This document shows, in pieces, positions 30,276 through 38,790 of a stretch of 64,000 nt of DNA. This DNA is from Sphingomonas sp. OV641 (lineage in GTDB: Bacteria > Pseudomonadota > Alphaproteobacteria > Sphingomonadales > Sphingomonadaceae). Numbering within the stretch: position 1 is the stretch's first letter; each line of letters opens with the position of its first letter. The notes under the pieces are model-generated. The model searched no databases. It was not told the DNA's origin and saw only the letters and a program-made list of their open reading frames with translations. A program made the translations under genes and the position numbers. The DNA lies in assembly GCF_900109205.1 (NCBI RefSeq), contig NZ_FNZB01000002.1, positions 310,001-374,000 on the forward strand. The letters run 5' to 3'.

Positions 30276-30605
30276 ATGGACTATGTCGCCCTGAAGAACT
30301 TCGTTGCCGGCTTGTTCAACAGCGGTGGCGACACGATCGCGCATGTTCATGGCGGGATGGCCGCGCTCATGCTGGCCCGGCTGATCACGCGCCGTTCGCT
30401 CGCCACGCCAGTGCCCTTGGTGTTCGTGGTGGTTCTTCAGCTGCTCAATGAATGTATTGATCGGTACAATCACGGGTCATGGCGGTGGCCGGACACGATC
30501 GGCGATACGTTGAACACGCTGTTCTGGCCGACCGTGCTCTTCGTGGGGCTTCGCCTGCGACGTCAGCGCGACCCGGTGCGCGAGGAAGCGAGCGCCGAAA
30601 GCTGA
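30276..30605 (+). CDS. Small membrane protein of unknown function
   Basis: This 109-residue protein has two likely membrane segments, around residues 44-58 (VPLVFVVVLQLLN) and 77-92 (LNTLFWPTVLFVGL). They flank a polar stretch ECIDRYNHGSWRWPDTIGDT. The Glu/Asp/Trp/Asp pattern between the helices resembles that of small VanZ-like or YfhO-unrelated membrane proteins, but I do not recognise a named family. The C-terminus is charged. It has its own short upstream region (165 bp from the divergent DUF3857 gene) and ends 12 bp from the convergent transporter gene. Confidence 0.68.
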   Translation: MDYVALKNFVAGLFNSGGDTIAHVHGGMAALMLARLITRRSLATPVPLVFVVVLQLLNECIDRYNHGSWRWPDTIGDTLNTLFWPTVLFVGLRLRRQRDPVREEASAES

Positions 30606-30617
30606 GCCGCCCCCCAA

Positions 30618-31952
30618 TCAGCCGGCCATGCGCCGCCGATCTTCCGCATCAAGCGCGCGCAGCGACACGCCCCGGCTTTCGCGCATGAACAGCGCGGCGA
30701 CCAGGCTGACGGCGGCGCTCAGGCCCACATAAATGGCAAGCGGGACCCAGCTGTCATAGGCACGCAGCATCGCCGCCCCGATCAGCGGCGCCCAGGAGCC
30801 GGCAACGATGGCCGTCACCTGATAGCCCAGCGACACGCCGGAATAGCGCATTCGCGTCGGGAACATTTCCGCCATGATGGCGGGCTGCGGCGCATACATC
30901 AGGCCGTGCACCGCAAGGCCCGCCATGATCGCGGCCAGCATGGTCGCCGTGTCCCCGGTGTCGAACATCGGAAAGGCCGCAAAGGGCCAGCCAATCGCCA
31001 GCGCGGCACCCAGGATGTAGACCGGACGCCGCCCGATCCGGTCCGCCAGCGCACCGGCCGCTGGGATGACGATCACGTGAAGCAAATGGCTCAGGAACAG
31101 CAGCCCCAGGATGCGGCTGGTCGCGATGCCGCGATGCGCCAGATAGGTAATCGAGAAGGTGACGACCATGTAGTAGAGGATGTTCTCGCCGAAGCGCAGG
31201 CCCATCGCGTTGAACACGGCCCGCGGATAGCGCCGGAACACCTGCGAAACGCCATGCCCCGCATCCTTGCGCTGTTCCGCCTCCGCGCGCGCAGCGTGGA
31301 ACAGCGGTGAATCGCTCACCTGCGTGCGGATGTAATAGCCGATCGCGATGATGATCACCGACAGCCAAAAGGCGACGCGCCAGCCCCAGGCGAGAAAGGC
31401 GTCCTGCGTCAAAAAGGTGGAAAGAAGCAGGAGCACGACGGTGGCGAGCACGTTGCCCAGCGGCACGCCGGCCTGCGGGAAACTGCCCCAAAAGGCGCGG
31501 CTGCGGTTCGGGCTGTGCTCGGTCACCAGCAGGATGGCACCGCCCCATTCGCCGCCCAGTGCGAAGCCCTGGATGAAGCGCAGCGTCACTAGCAGCGCGG
31601 GCGCCCAATAGCCGATCGTCGCGAAGCCGGGCAGGCAGCCCATCAGGAAGGTCGAGGCACCGATCAGCACCAGGCTGAACTGCAGCAGCGACTTGCGCCC
31701 GATCCGGTCGCCGACATGGCCGAACACTATCCCGCCAAGCGGCCGGGCGATGAAGCCGACGGCATAAGTGGCGAAGGCGGCGATGATGCCGTCAAGGTTG
31801 TTGCCGGTCTGCGGGAAGAACAGCTTGCCGAACACCAGCGTGGCGGCCGTACCGTAGAGAAAGAACTCATACCATTCGACGATGGTACCTGCCATCGACG
31901 CGCCGACCACCTTGCGCAGATGGGACAGGTCAGCCCTGGCTTCGTGGTCCAT
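30618..31952 (-). CDS. MFS transporter, MHS family
   Basis: This 444-residue membrane protein has about 12 predicted helices. The metabolite:H+ symporter signatures are present: GTIVEWYEFFLYG in helix 1, RPLGGIVFGHVGDRIGRK between helices 2 and 3, and RFIQGFALGGEWGGA in helix 4. MHS members carry dicarboxylates, citrate, shikimate, proline or betaine with protons; the substrate here cannot be inferred. The start ATG has GGGGAGAGAG just upstream. A TetR-type regulator is divergent 245 bp away and is the likely controller. Confidence 0.92.
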   Translation of the reverse strand: MDHEARADLSHLRKVVGASMAGTIVEWYEFFLYGTAATLVFGKLFFPQTGNNLDGIIAAFATYAVGFIARPLGGIVFGHVGDRIGRKSLLQFSLVLIGASTFLMGCLPGFATIGYWAPALLVTLRFIQGFALGGEWGGAILLVTEHSPNRSRAFWGSFPQAGVPLGNVLATVVLLLLSTFLTQDAFLAWGWRVAFWLSVIIIAIGYYIRTQVSDSPLFHAARAEAEQRKDAGHGVSQVFRRYPRAVFNAMGLRFGENILYYMVVTFSITYLAHRGIATSRILGLLFLSHLLHVIVIPAAGALADRIGRRPVYILGAALAIGWPFAAFPMFDTGDTATMLAAIMAGLAVHGLMYAPQPAIMAEMFPTRMRYSGVSLGYQVTAIVAGSWAPLIGAAMLRAYDSWVPLAIYVGLSAAVSLVAALFMRESRGVSLRALDAEDRRRMAG

Positions 31953-32020
31953 CTCTCTCCCCTTTCGCGCCGACCTGCACGGGACCGCGCCGTCCGCGTT
32001 GCTTAGATCGGCACGCCTGC

Positions 32021-32048
32021 CTTGCCCAGCGGCGCTTGCCCAGCGGCG
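32021..32048. repeat. 14-bp exact tandem duplication
   Basis: The sequence CTTGCCCAGCGGCG occurs twice in direct succession (32021-32034 and 32035-32048), followed by a partial third unit (TTTGCGCC). It lies between the MFS transporter and TetR genes, in the 5' region of the transporter transcript. It may be replication slippage or a pair of regulatory sites. Confidence 0.6.
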
Positions 32049-32140
32049 TTTGCGCCAATGGCCGGCTTTCGCCGGATGGAGGCCGTTCACGGCCAAGATG
32101 ATCCCGTTTCGGGCCACGACCATACCGAAAAATTTCCCCT

Positions 32141-32166
32141 CCGAACCGATGGTTGGGCGGTACAAT
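32141..32166. promoter_or_regulatory. Candidate TetR operator with -10 element
   Basis: CCGAACC (32141-32147) and GGTTGGG (32151-32157) form an inverted repeat around GAT with one asymmetric position per arm, a size usual for TetR dimers. It is followed at once by TACAAT (32161-32166), a good -10 hexamer reading towards the TetR gene, 30 nt before its start. No strong -35 was found. Confidence 0.45.
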
Positions 32167-32196
32167 CGCGAATTTCTGCCTATAGGGGAGCCTGGC

Positions 32197-32781
32197 ATGG
32201 GGCTCGACGAACCAGAACGGCAGCGGAGCCGAGCGCCGCGACGGGATGCGCAGGAACGGCGGGAGGCACTGATCGCCTCGGCCGTTCTGTGCTTCACGGC
32301 AGAGGGCTATCGCGTACCGCTCGACACGATCGCGGAGCGCGCGGGCGTCGGTCGCGGGACGCTTTACCGCAACTTCAAGGATCGCGAGGCGCTGGTCCTG
32401 GCGATCTTCTCGCGTGAGGCGGACCGGCTGGAAAGCGGGCTCGATCCCGCCCGCCCGCTGATCGAGATACTTTCCGCCTTCGTGCTGGACGGCGCCGTCG
32501 CGGCATCCCTGTTCGCCAGGATCGCAGCCGATCTTCAGCTTGATCAGGGCAACCGGGCAGCCTTTGACGCGCTCGCCGGCAGGCTCGAACGTATCCTGGA
32601 GCCGGCTGTCGCGGTGGCGCGGCAGCGCGGTGAGATCGCCGACACGATCATGCCGCGCGACATCGTTCTGGCCGCCCGCATGGCCAGTGCAGTCGTGCGT
32701 CCGTCGCAAAGTCGCGAGCGGGCGGCGGCACAGGTCAGCGGCGCCCTTCGCCTGATGTTTGACGGCCTGCGCCCGCGCTAG
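32197..32781 (+). CDS. TetR-family transcriptional regulator
   Basis: This 194-residue protein has an N-terminal TetR DNA-binding domain: ALIASAVLCFTAEGYRV, then the helix-turn-helix TIAERAGVGRGTLYRNFKDREAL. A helical ligand-binding C-terminal domain follows. The start ATG has GGGGAG about 8 nt upstream. It is divergent from the MHS transporter, and the pair probably forms an effector-responsive unit in which the regulator represses both genes through the palindrome at 32141-32157. The effector is unknown. Confidence 0.9.
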   Translation: MGLDEPERQRSRAPRRDAQERREALIASAVLCFTAEGYRVPLDTIAERAGVGRGTLYRNFKDREALVLAIFSREADRLESGLDPARPLIEILSAFVLDGAVAASLFARIAADLQLDQGNRAAFDALAGRLERILEPAVAVARQRGEIADTIMPRDIVLAARMASAVVRPSQSRERAAAQVSGALRLMFDGLRPR

Positions 32782-32869
32782 CCGCCGGGGCAGCGGCGCC
32801 GATTAGCGCGCAGGCGATCAGATGATGCGGCATAGCTCTTTTGCCGTCGCTTACCGTCCGTTGGCCCTA

Positions 32870-33481
32870 TTACATCCGCGGACCGGCGACGGCACGGACC
32901 GCACGCTTGGGCTTTTCGTCGATCAGCTTGGCGATGGCGGGAGAGCGCGTGTCGGCCTTGGCATAGTCCCTGGCGGACATGCCGGCGATGTTGTCGGTCT
33001 GGTCAGGGTTGGCGCCTGCCGCCAACAGGCTGCGGACCATCGGGAGATCACGCTTCTGGACCGCACGGATCAGCGGCGTTTCACCACCGCCATTACCCAA
33101 GTTCGGGTTCGCCTTCGCTGCCGTTAGAATGTCGACCAGCGCATTCTGGCCATATTGCACCGCCAGCAGCAGCGGGGTGTCGCCACGACCATCACGCATG
33201 TTCGGATCGGCCCCGCGTGCCAGCAAGAAGCGCAGATAGGTTCCGTCGCCGCGCTTCACCACGATGTGCAACGCCCCTTCACCCGTGGTTATATCGCGGG
33301 CGTTGACGATGCGTTGACCGGGCTGATCAAGCATCTGCACGACTTCATCGCCCTTGGACTTACGCACGGCTTCAAGAAACTTGTACCCCTGCGACTGCTG
33401 CTGCGCGGCGGCCGGAAAGGCAGCAAGAATGAACAGGGGGACGAACAGGCGGCTAAGCGTCTTCACTGGCAAACGATCCAT
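32870..33481 (-). CDS. Exported ankyrin-repeat protein
   Basis: This 203-residue protein has a signal peptide (hydrophobic residues 10-26, cleavage after FPAAA). Four to five ankyrin repeats follow: GEGALHIVVKRGDGTYLRFLL, RDGRGDTPLLLAVQYGQNALV and GGGETPLIRAVQKRDLPMV are clear, each with the TPLh-A helix start, and the last is degenerate (AGMSARDYAKA). It should act as a periplasmic protein-binding scaffold. It is divergent from the Sco gene (46-bp gap) and convergent with the TetR gene. Confidence 0.88.
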   Translation of the reverse strand: MDRLPVKTLSRLFVPLFILAAFPAAAQQQSQGYKFLEAVRKSKGDEVVQMLDQPGQRIVNARDITTGEGALHIVVKRGDGTYLRFLLARGADPNMRDGRGDTPLLLAVQYGQNALVDILTAAKANPNLGNGGGETPLIRAVQKRDLPMVRSLLAAGANPDQTDNIAGMSARDYAKADTRSPAIAKLIDEKPKRAVRAVAGPRM

Positions 33482-33527
33482 CTGATGGTTGCGGCGCCCG
33501 CCCTAACAGATCAAGGCTGGCGGTGCC

Positions 33528-34109
33528 ATGAATGTCCGTGCCCTTGCCTGGTTAGTGCCACTCGCCCTTGTCGCCTGCTCCCCGGCGCAATCGCCGGCCC
33601 GCCCGCCGCTGGAAGGGGCGAGGATCGGCGGTTCGTTCACGCTGACCGATCAGGATGGAAAGCGCCTGTCCGACTCGTCCCTCGCGGGCCGGTACCGGAT
33701 CATGTATTTCGGTTACACCTTCTGTCCGGACGTCTGCCCCGTCGACGTGCAGAACCTGGCAGCCGCGCTGAAGCTGCTCGACAAGAGCGATCCGGAGCTG
33801 GCCCAGCGGATCGTTCCCGTGTTCGTCACCATCGACCCGGTGCGCGATACACCGGCGGTTCTGAAGCAGTTCGTCTCCGCCTTTCACCCGCGGATGATTG
33901 GCCTGACCGGGACGCAGGACGAAATATCCAAGGTGGCCAAGGAGTTCGCCATCTTCTATCAGCGAGGCAAGGGCACGCCGGACGGCTATCTGATGGATCA
34001 CAGCCGCCAGGCTTACCTGATGTCGCCAGAGGGAAAGCCGCTCGCCTTGCTCCCGCAGGACAGCGCACCTCAGGCGATTGCCGATGAGATCAAACGCTGG
34101 GCCGAATGA
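33528..34109 (+). CDS. Sco-family copper chaperone/thioredoxin-fold lipoprotein
   Basis: This 193-residue protein has a lipoprotein signal with Cys17 (LALVAC). A thioredoxin-like domain follows with the Sco copper motif CPDVC (Cys66 and Cys70) and the distant His ligand in LMDHSRQAYL. Other Sco segments are FGYTFCPDVCP, VFVTIDPVRDTP and FHPRMIGLTG. Sco proteins deliver copper to the CuA site of cytochrome c oxidase or act as thiol reductases. The stop overlaps the next gene's start by 4 bp (ATGA). Confidence 0.93.
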   Translation: MNVRALAWLVPLALVACSPAQSPARPPLEGARIGGSFTLTDQDGKRLSDSSLAGRYRIMYFGYTFCPDVCPVDVQNLAAALKLLDKSDPELAQRIVPVFVTIDPVRDTPAVLKQFVSAFHPRMIGLTGTQDEISKVAKEFAIFYQRGKGTPDGYLMDHSRQAYLMSPEGKPLALLPQDSAPQAIADEIKRWAE

Positions 34110-34537
34110 ACCGCTTCTGGGAAGACACGCCGCTCGACAAGCTGGACCGCGCGCAGTGGGAGGCGCTGTGCGACGGCTGCGGCAAGTGCTGCCTCCACAA
34201 GCTGGAGGATGAGGAAACAGGCGAGCTGTTCGCCACCAACGTTGCTTGTCGCCTGCTCGACCGCCGCAGCGGCCAATGTTCCAATTACCGCCATCGCCAC
34301 GCCTATGTCTCGGAATGCGTGCGCCTTTCCATGCGCAACGTGGATGCGATCGAGTGGCTGCCCAGCACCTGCGCCTACCGGCTGCGTTTGAATGGCGAGC
34401 CGCTGCCGGCATGGCATTACCTTGTCTCCGGTGATCGCGAGGCGGTGCATCGCGCCGGCGAGTCCGTTCGCGGATGGACGATCAGCGAAGATGATGCCGG
34501 CGAACTGGAGTATCACATGACGGATCGCCGGCTGTGA
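34106..34537 (+). CDS. YcgN-family cysteine-cluster protein
   Basis: This 143-residue protein has the CxxCxxCC-type motif CDGCGKCC near residue 23, then CRLLD, and a later Cys pair (SECVRL, STCAYRL), typical of the YcgN/YkgJ (UPF0260) family thought to bind zinc or an iron-sulfur cluster. Its function is unknown. It overlaps the Sco gene by 4 bp and precedes the metalloprotease gene by 7 bp, so the three are probably one operon. Confidence 0.9.
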   Translation: MNRFWEDTPLDKLDRAQWEALCDGCGKCCLHKLEDEETGELFATNVACRLLDRRSGQCSNYRHRHAYVSECVRLSMRNVDAIEWLPSTCAYRLRLNGEPLPAWHYLVSGDREAVHRAGESVRGWTISEDDAGELEYHMTDRRL

Positions 34538-34544
34538 TCGCCGC

Positions 34545-35270
34545 GTGGCACTCCGATCTGGCGATATCCTGCGGTCTGTGACCGAAGACATCGAGATTGT
34601 CCGCCATCCGACCGCCCGCCGGGTCAAGCTGGCGTTCGATCCCGCAAGCGGCCGGATTCGCCTGACGATCCCCAAGCGGGCCTCCGCCACCAAGGCGCTT
34701 GCCTGGGCCGCGGGCCACCGCGAGTGGATCGCGGCGCAGCGTGCCAATCTGCCGCAGGCGAGGCCATTCGCGCCGGGCGCCATCATTCCGGTCGCCGACG
34801 ACAGGTTGACGATCGAGTGGCGGGAGGGCGCATCACGCATCGTGCGGCGGGAAGGCGATCGGCTGCTACTCTCCGGCGCGTCCGCGACCGTGGCTCGGCG
34901 GGTCGAAGGCTGGCTGCGGCGGGAAGCGCTGCGGCTGCTGGAGGCTGACACCAGCCTCTATGCCGATCGCGCTGGTGTGCGCGTCGCGCGCGTGTCGATC
35001 GGTGACCCGCGCGGCCGCTGGGGAAGCTGCACCAGCGACGGAGCGATACGATATAGCTGGCGCCTCCTGTTGGCGCCGGCCGCCGTCCGGCAGGCGACCG
35101 CCGCGCACGAGGTCGCCCATCGTATCCACATGAACCATTCGCCCGCGTTTCACGCCCTGGTTGAGGCGATCTATGGCGAAGATCCGACTCCGCACCGCCA
35201 GTGGCTACGCACCAACGGCGCTTCGCTTCACTGGTATGGGCGTTCCTCGACCGGCGGCGGCGGCGGCTGA
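34545..35270 (+). CDS. YgjP-type (DUF45) zinc metalloprotease
   Basis: This 241-residue protein has a beta-rich N-terminal part with RRVKLAFDPASGRIRLTIPK. The metalloprotease motif is HEVAHRIHMNHSPAFH (HExxH with a third ligand in the following helix), preceded by DPRGRWGSCTSDG, the usual RWGSC signature of the YgjP/SprT-like group. It is probably cytoplasmic. The start is a GTG at 34545, 7 bp after the YcgN gene; another GTG at 34578 is possible and neither has a good ribosome site. Its 3' end overlaps the convergent PBP1A gene by 43 bp. Confidence 0.88.
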   Translation: MALRSGDILRSVTEDIEIVRHPTARRVKLAFDPASGRIRLTIPKRASATKALAWAAGHREWIAAQRANLPQARPFAPGAIIPVADDRLTIEWREGASRIVRREGDRLLLSGASATVARRVEGWLRREALRLLEADTSLYADRAGVRVARVSIGDPRGRWGSCTSDGAIRYSWRLLLAPAAVRQATAAHEVAHRIHMNHSPAFHALVEAIYGEDPTPHRQWLRTNGASLHWYGRSSTGGGGG

Positions 35271-37360
35271 ACCCGTCGATCGCGACGCGGTTCGCGGGGC
35301 GGCTCGCGCCCCGTCACGCGGTCGATCCAATCCTGATCCAGCCGCTGTTCGGGCGCCGCCGGCGCTGGCGGTTCCTCATAATAGCCTTCGGGAACCGGAC
35401 GTTCGCCACGCGGCGAGGGTCGCTCAACGCCCCGGCCATAGCCGTCATCCGGCAGTGGCACGCCGTCCACCGCGATCGGCGCGCCGGTTTCATCCACGAA
35501 GACGCTATTGTCCGGCTCCCCGAAATAGCTCTCTTCATCTGGCTCCAGCTGCCATTCGGGGAGCGTCACTTCGGTTTCGAACTGTTCGATCGGCCGCTTC
35601 GACACCGCCTTGCCCATGAACTGCGCAAAAGCGCGCGCCGGCGCCGCGCCGCCCTGCAGGCCGCCGACCGCCTTCGCATCGTCACGCCCCATCCAGACGC
35701 CCGTCGTGAGCCCGGACGAGAAGCCAAGAAACCATCCGTCCTTGGATGAAGAGGTGGTGCCGGTCTTGCCAGCCACCGGCCGTCCGATCTGCGCCGCGCG
35801 GCCGGTACCGGTGTTGACCGCCGTCTGAAGCAGATCCGTCATCTGCGCCGCGACATAGGGCGCGACAAGCACGCGGCTGCGATCCACCTCATGCTCGAAG
35901 ATCACTTCATTGTTCGCCGTCACCTTGGTGATGCCAAACGGCGTCACCGCCACGCCCTTGTTGGCAACGCTGGCGAAGGCGCGGGTCATGTCGATCAGGC
36001 GGACGTCCGAGGTTCCAAGGACCATCGACGGATGCGTGTTGATCGTGGATGTGATGCCGAAACGCCGAGCCATGTCGGCAACGGTGGTGAAGCCGACCTG
36101 CTGCCCAAGCTTCGCCGCCACGGTGTTCAGCGAATAGGCGAACGCCGTGCGCAGCGTGACCTGTCCGGAGAAACGTCGGGAGCTGTTCCTGGGGCTCCAC
36201 CCGCCGATCGACACCGGCTCGTCGACAACGGTGGATTCGGGCGTCATTCCCGCTTCCAGCGCCGCCAGATAGACGAAGAGCTTGAACGCGGAGCCAGGCT
36301 GGCGCTGCGCCTGAGTGGCACGATTGTAGATGGAGGACACATAGTCCTTGCCGCCGACCATCGCCCGAACCGCGCCGTCGCGGTCCAGCGCCACCAAGGC
36401 GCCCTGCGCGCCGGCGGGGGCATTGGCGCGCACGGCCGCATCGGCCGCCCGCTGCATGTTCAGATCAAGCGTCGTCCAGACCTCAAGCGGCCGTTCCGTT
36501 TCATCGATCAGCAATTCGAGCTGCGGCAACGCCCAATCGGTGAAGTAACGAACGCTGTTCTGCTTGGGCTCGGGCGCGAGCTTTACCGCGTCCGGGTTCG
36601 CATCGGCCGCCTCGCCCGCGCTGATCACGCCGTTTTCGGCCATCACCCGCAGCACGACCTGCGCACGGTCAACCGCCGCCTGCGCGTCCGCGGTGGGCGA
36701 GTAGTTGGACGGCGCCTTGACCAGCCCGGCGATAATCGCGGCCTCGCTCAGCGACAGCCGATTGGCGCCATGGCCGAAGAATTTGCGCGACGCGGCATCT
36801 ATCCCATAAGCGCCGCCGCCGTAATAGACCTTGTTCAGGTACAGCTCGAGCACCTGATCCTTGGTGAACTTGCGCTCCATCGCCAGCGCAAGGATCCATT
36901 CGCGGAACTTGCGGCCGAACTTCTTCTGATTGTTGAGGAAGACATTGCGGGCGAGCTGCTGGGTGATGGTGGAGCCGCCCTGCACCCAGCGCCCGCGATC
37001 GAGGCGTACCTTGACCGAGCGCGCGACGCCGATCGGATCAACGCCCAGATGACTGTAGAAGCGCTTGTCCTCTACCGCGATGGTCGCATCGCGCATCACA
37101 CGCGGGATACGATCAAAAGGCAGCCATTCGCCGTAGCTCGGGCCGATCGATACCAGCACCGTGCCATCCACCGCGTGCACGCGGATCATCTGGCCGTTGG
37201 GCGAGGATTTCAGCTCCTCGAACGAGGGCAGCTGCGCACGCGCGATGTACACCGCGGTGACAAGAGCACCAAGCGCCAGCACTCCGAGCGCGATCATCAG
37301 CTTGATCGTGATCGAAAGGCGGCGGCGCCAGGGCGAACGGGGAGCAGGGGCGCGGGCCAT
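35228..37360 (-). CDS. Penicillin-binding protein 1A
   Basis: This 710-residue bifunctional peptidoglycan synthase starts with a short cytoplasmic tail and one membrane anchor (residues 18-42). A GT51 glycosyltransferase domain carries the catalytic Glu in AVEDKRFYSHLG, plus QGGSTITQQLARN and KFTKDQVLELYLNKVYYGGGAYG (motifs). The transpeptidase domain has SxxK as SAFK, SLN in AYSLNTVA and KTGTTSSSKD. The C-terminal 100 residues are Pro/Arg/Glu-rich. It polymerises and cross-links murein in the periplasm. The C-terminal codons overlap the convergent metalloprotease gene. Confidence 0.95.
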   Translation of the reverse strand: MARAPAPRSPWRRRLSITIKLMIALGVLALGALVTAVYIARAQLPSFEELKSSPNGQMIRVHAVDGTVLVSIGPSYGEWLPFDRIPRVMRDATIAVEDKRFYSHLGVDPIGVARSVKVRLDRGRWVQGGSTITQQLARNVFLNNQKKFGRKFREWILALAMERKFTKDQVLELYLNKVYYGGGAYGIDAASRKFFGHGANRLSLSEAAIIAGLVKAPSNYSPTADAQAAVDRAQVVLRVMAENGVISAGEAADANPDAVKLAPEPKQNSVRYFTDWALPQLELLIDETERPLEVWTTLDLNMQRAADAAVRANAPAGAQGALVALDRDGAVRAMVGGKDYVSSIYNRATQAQRQPGSAFKLFVYLAALEAGMTPESTVVDEPVSIGGWSPRNSSRRFSGQVTLRTAFAYSLNTVAAKLGQQVGFTTVADMARRFGITSTINTHPSMVLGTSDVRLIDMTRAFASVANKGVAVTPFGITKVTANNEVIFEHEVDRSRVLVAPYVAAQMTDLLQTAVNTGTGRAAQIGRPVAGKTGTTSSSKDGWFLGFSSGLTTGVWMGRDDAKAVGGLQGGAAPARAFAQFMGKAVSKRPIEQFETEVTLPEWQLEPDEESYFGEPDNSVFVDETGAPIAVDGVPLPDDGYGRGVERPSPRGERPVPEGYYEEPPAPAAPEQRLDQDWIDRVTGREPPREPRRDRRVQPPPPPVEERPYQ

Positions 37361-37451
37361 CGAAGCGCCTTGTGGGATAGAAGCTTAGGCTGTGCTTAAC
37401 AAGATGGGCTACCTCCGCCGCGCCAGACGGAGCCGGCGGACGGAGGAGCGG

Positions 37452-37847
37452 TCACTTGCGGGCGCGGAAATCGAGGCTGACCGAATTCATGCAGTAGCGA
37501 AGACCGGTCGGCGGCGGGCCATCGGGAAAGACGTGCCCGAGATGGCTGTCGCATCGCGCGCAGCGGGTCTCGATCCGCACCATCCCGTGGCTCGTGTCGC
37601 GATGATCGGAAACGACCTCCGGAGAAATGGGCTGGGTGAAGCTGGGCCAGCCGGAACCGGAGTCATATTTGTCGGCGCTGTCGAACAGCTCGAGCGCGCA
37701 GGCGGCGCAGTGATAGATGCCGTCCGCCTTATAGTCATTATACTTGCCGGCAAACGCCCGCTCCGTGCCGGCTTCGCGCAGCACGTGATATTGCTCCGGG
37801 CTAAGCCGCTGTTTCCATTCGGCTTCCGACAGGTTCAACTGATCCAT
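37452..37847 (-). CDS. msrB: Peptide-methionine (R)-S-oxide reductase
   Basis: This 131-residue protein reduces methionine-R-sulfoxide in proteins. It has the two structural zinc pairs (HCAAC and [13 protein letters not shown]), [10 protein letters not shown], and the catalytic Cys in [11 protein letters not shown]. No signal peptide is present, so it acts in the cytoplasm. The ATG at 37847 has GGAGAG about 10 nt upstream and matches the usual start. It follows the methyltransferase gene on the same strand with a 58-bp gap. Confidence 0.96.
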   Translation of the reverse strand: MDQLNLSEAEWKQRLSPEQYHVLREAGTERAFAGKYNDYKADGIYHCAACALELFDSADKYDSGSGWPSFTQPISPEVVSDHRDTSHGMVRIETRCARCDSHLGHVFPDGPPPTGLRYCMNSVSLDFRARK

Positions 37848-37905
37848 GGACGACTGCTCTCCGTGATTGGCTCTGCATCTGGGTCCGCAGGGTGCGCGGT
37901 GCAAG

Positions 37906-38790
37906 TCAGTCGTTCGACCAGCGGGCCCAGATCGCGGTCGGCAGCACCAGGCCGCGCGCCTCCTCGCGGACGCCAAGCTCACCGGCTTCCACCGTGCCTG
38001 GCATATCGGCGAAGGCCTGGCGCAGCATCTCGCCGATCGCCAGCGCCGACATGCGCACCGCATAGACGGTGAGGAACAAGGCCCGCGAATTACCGTCGAG
38101 CAGCTGGCGGCAGTCGGCAATCAGGCCCGGCAGATGCTCCTCCAGCCGCCAGATCTCACCATCCGGCCCGCGGCCGTATTTGGGTGGATCGAGCAGGATC
38201 GCATCGTAGCGGCGGCCGCGGCGCACCTCGCGCGCGACGAACTTGGCGGCATCGTCGACGATCCAGCGCACCGGCCGATCCGCCATGCCGGACAGCTTCG
38301 CATTGGCGCGCGCCGCCTCCACCGATTTCTTGGAGGCATCGACGTGCACCATCTTGGCGCCCGCCGCCGACAGCGCGAGCGTCCCGACGCCAGTATAACC
38401 GAACAAATTCAACGCCTCAGGCTCGGCCACGCCATCCAGCCGCTCGCGCAGCCATGACCAGACCGGCGCCATGTCGGGGAAGAAACCGAGGTGTCGGAAC
38501 GGCGTGTTTTGCGCGGTGAAGCGGACGGTGCCCGGACCGACTCCCCAGGCGAGCGGCCAGCCGTCGCGCGGGGTGGCACGGTTGAAGCGCCACTGGCCGC
38601 CGCCGTCCTCGTCGCTGCCGGGGATGAACTCGCCGTGCGCATCCCAATTCCCGTGCGCGGGGGCCCAGAGCGCCTGCGGTTCGGGGCGGATGAAGCGATA
38701 GTCGCCATAGCGTTCCAGCTTCCGGCCATGGCCGCAATCGACCAGGCCGTAATCACCCCAGGGTTCACCGATGAGCGTATCGAGTTTCAT
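37906..38790 (-). CDS. Class I SAM-dependent (rRNA-type) methyltransferase
   Basis: This 294-residue protein resembles the RlmI/RlmK catalytic domain. It has [19 protein letters not shown] (SAM loop), [31 protein letters not shown], and [15 protein letters not shown] with the DPPKYG target-binding motif. No PUA or THUMP domain precedes it. It probably methylates a base of ribosomal RNA, but the site cannot be told. Its start overlaps the stop of the epimerase-like gene (ATGA). Confidence 0.88.
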   Translation of the reverse strand: MKLDTLIGEPWGDYGLVDCGHGRKLERYGDYRFIRPEPQALWAPAHGNWDAHGEFIPGSDEDGGGQWRFNRATPRDGWPLAWGVGPGTVRFTAQNTPFRHLGFFPDMAPVWSWLRERLDGVAEPEALNLFGYTGVGTLALSAAGAKMVHVDASKKSVEAARANAKLSGMADRPVRWIVDDAAKFVAREVRRGRRYDAILLDPPKYGRGPDGEIWRLEEHLPGLIADCRQLLDGNSRALFLTVYAVRMSALAIGEMLRQAFADMPGTVEAGELGVREEARGLVLPTAIWARWSND

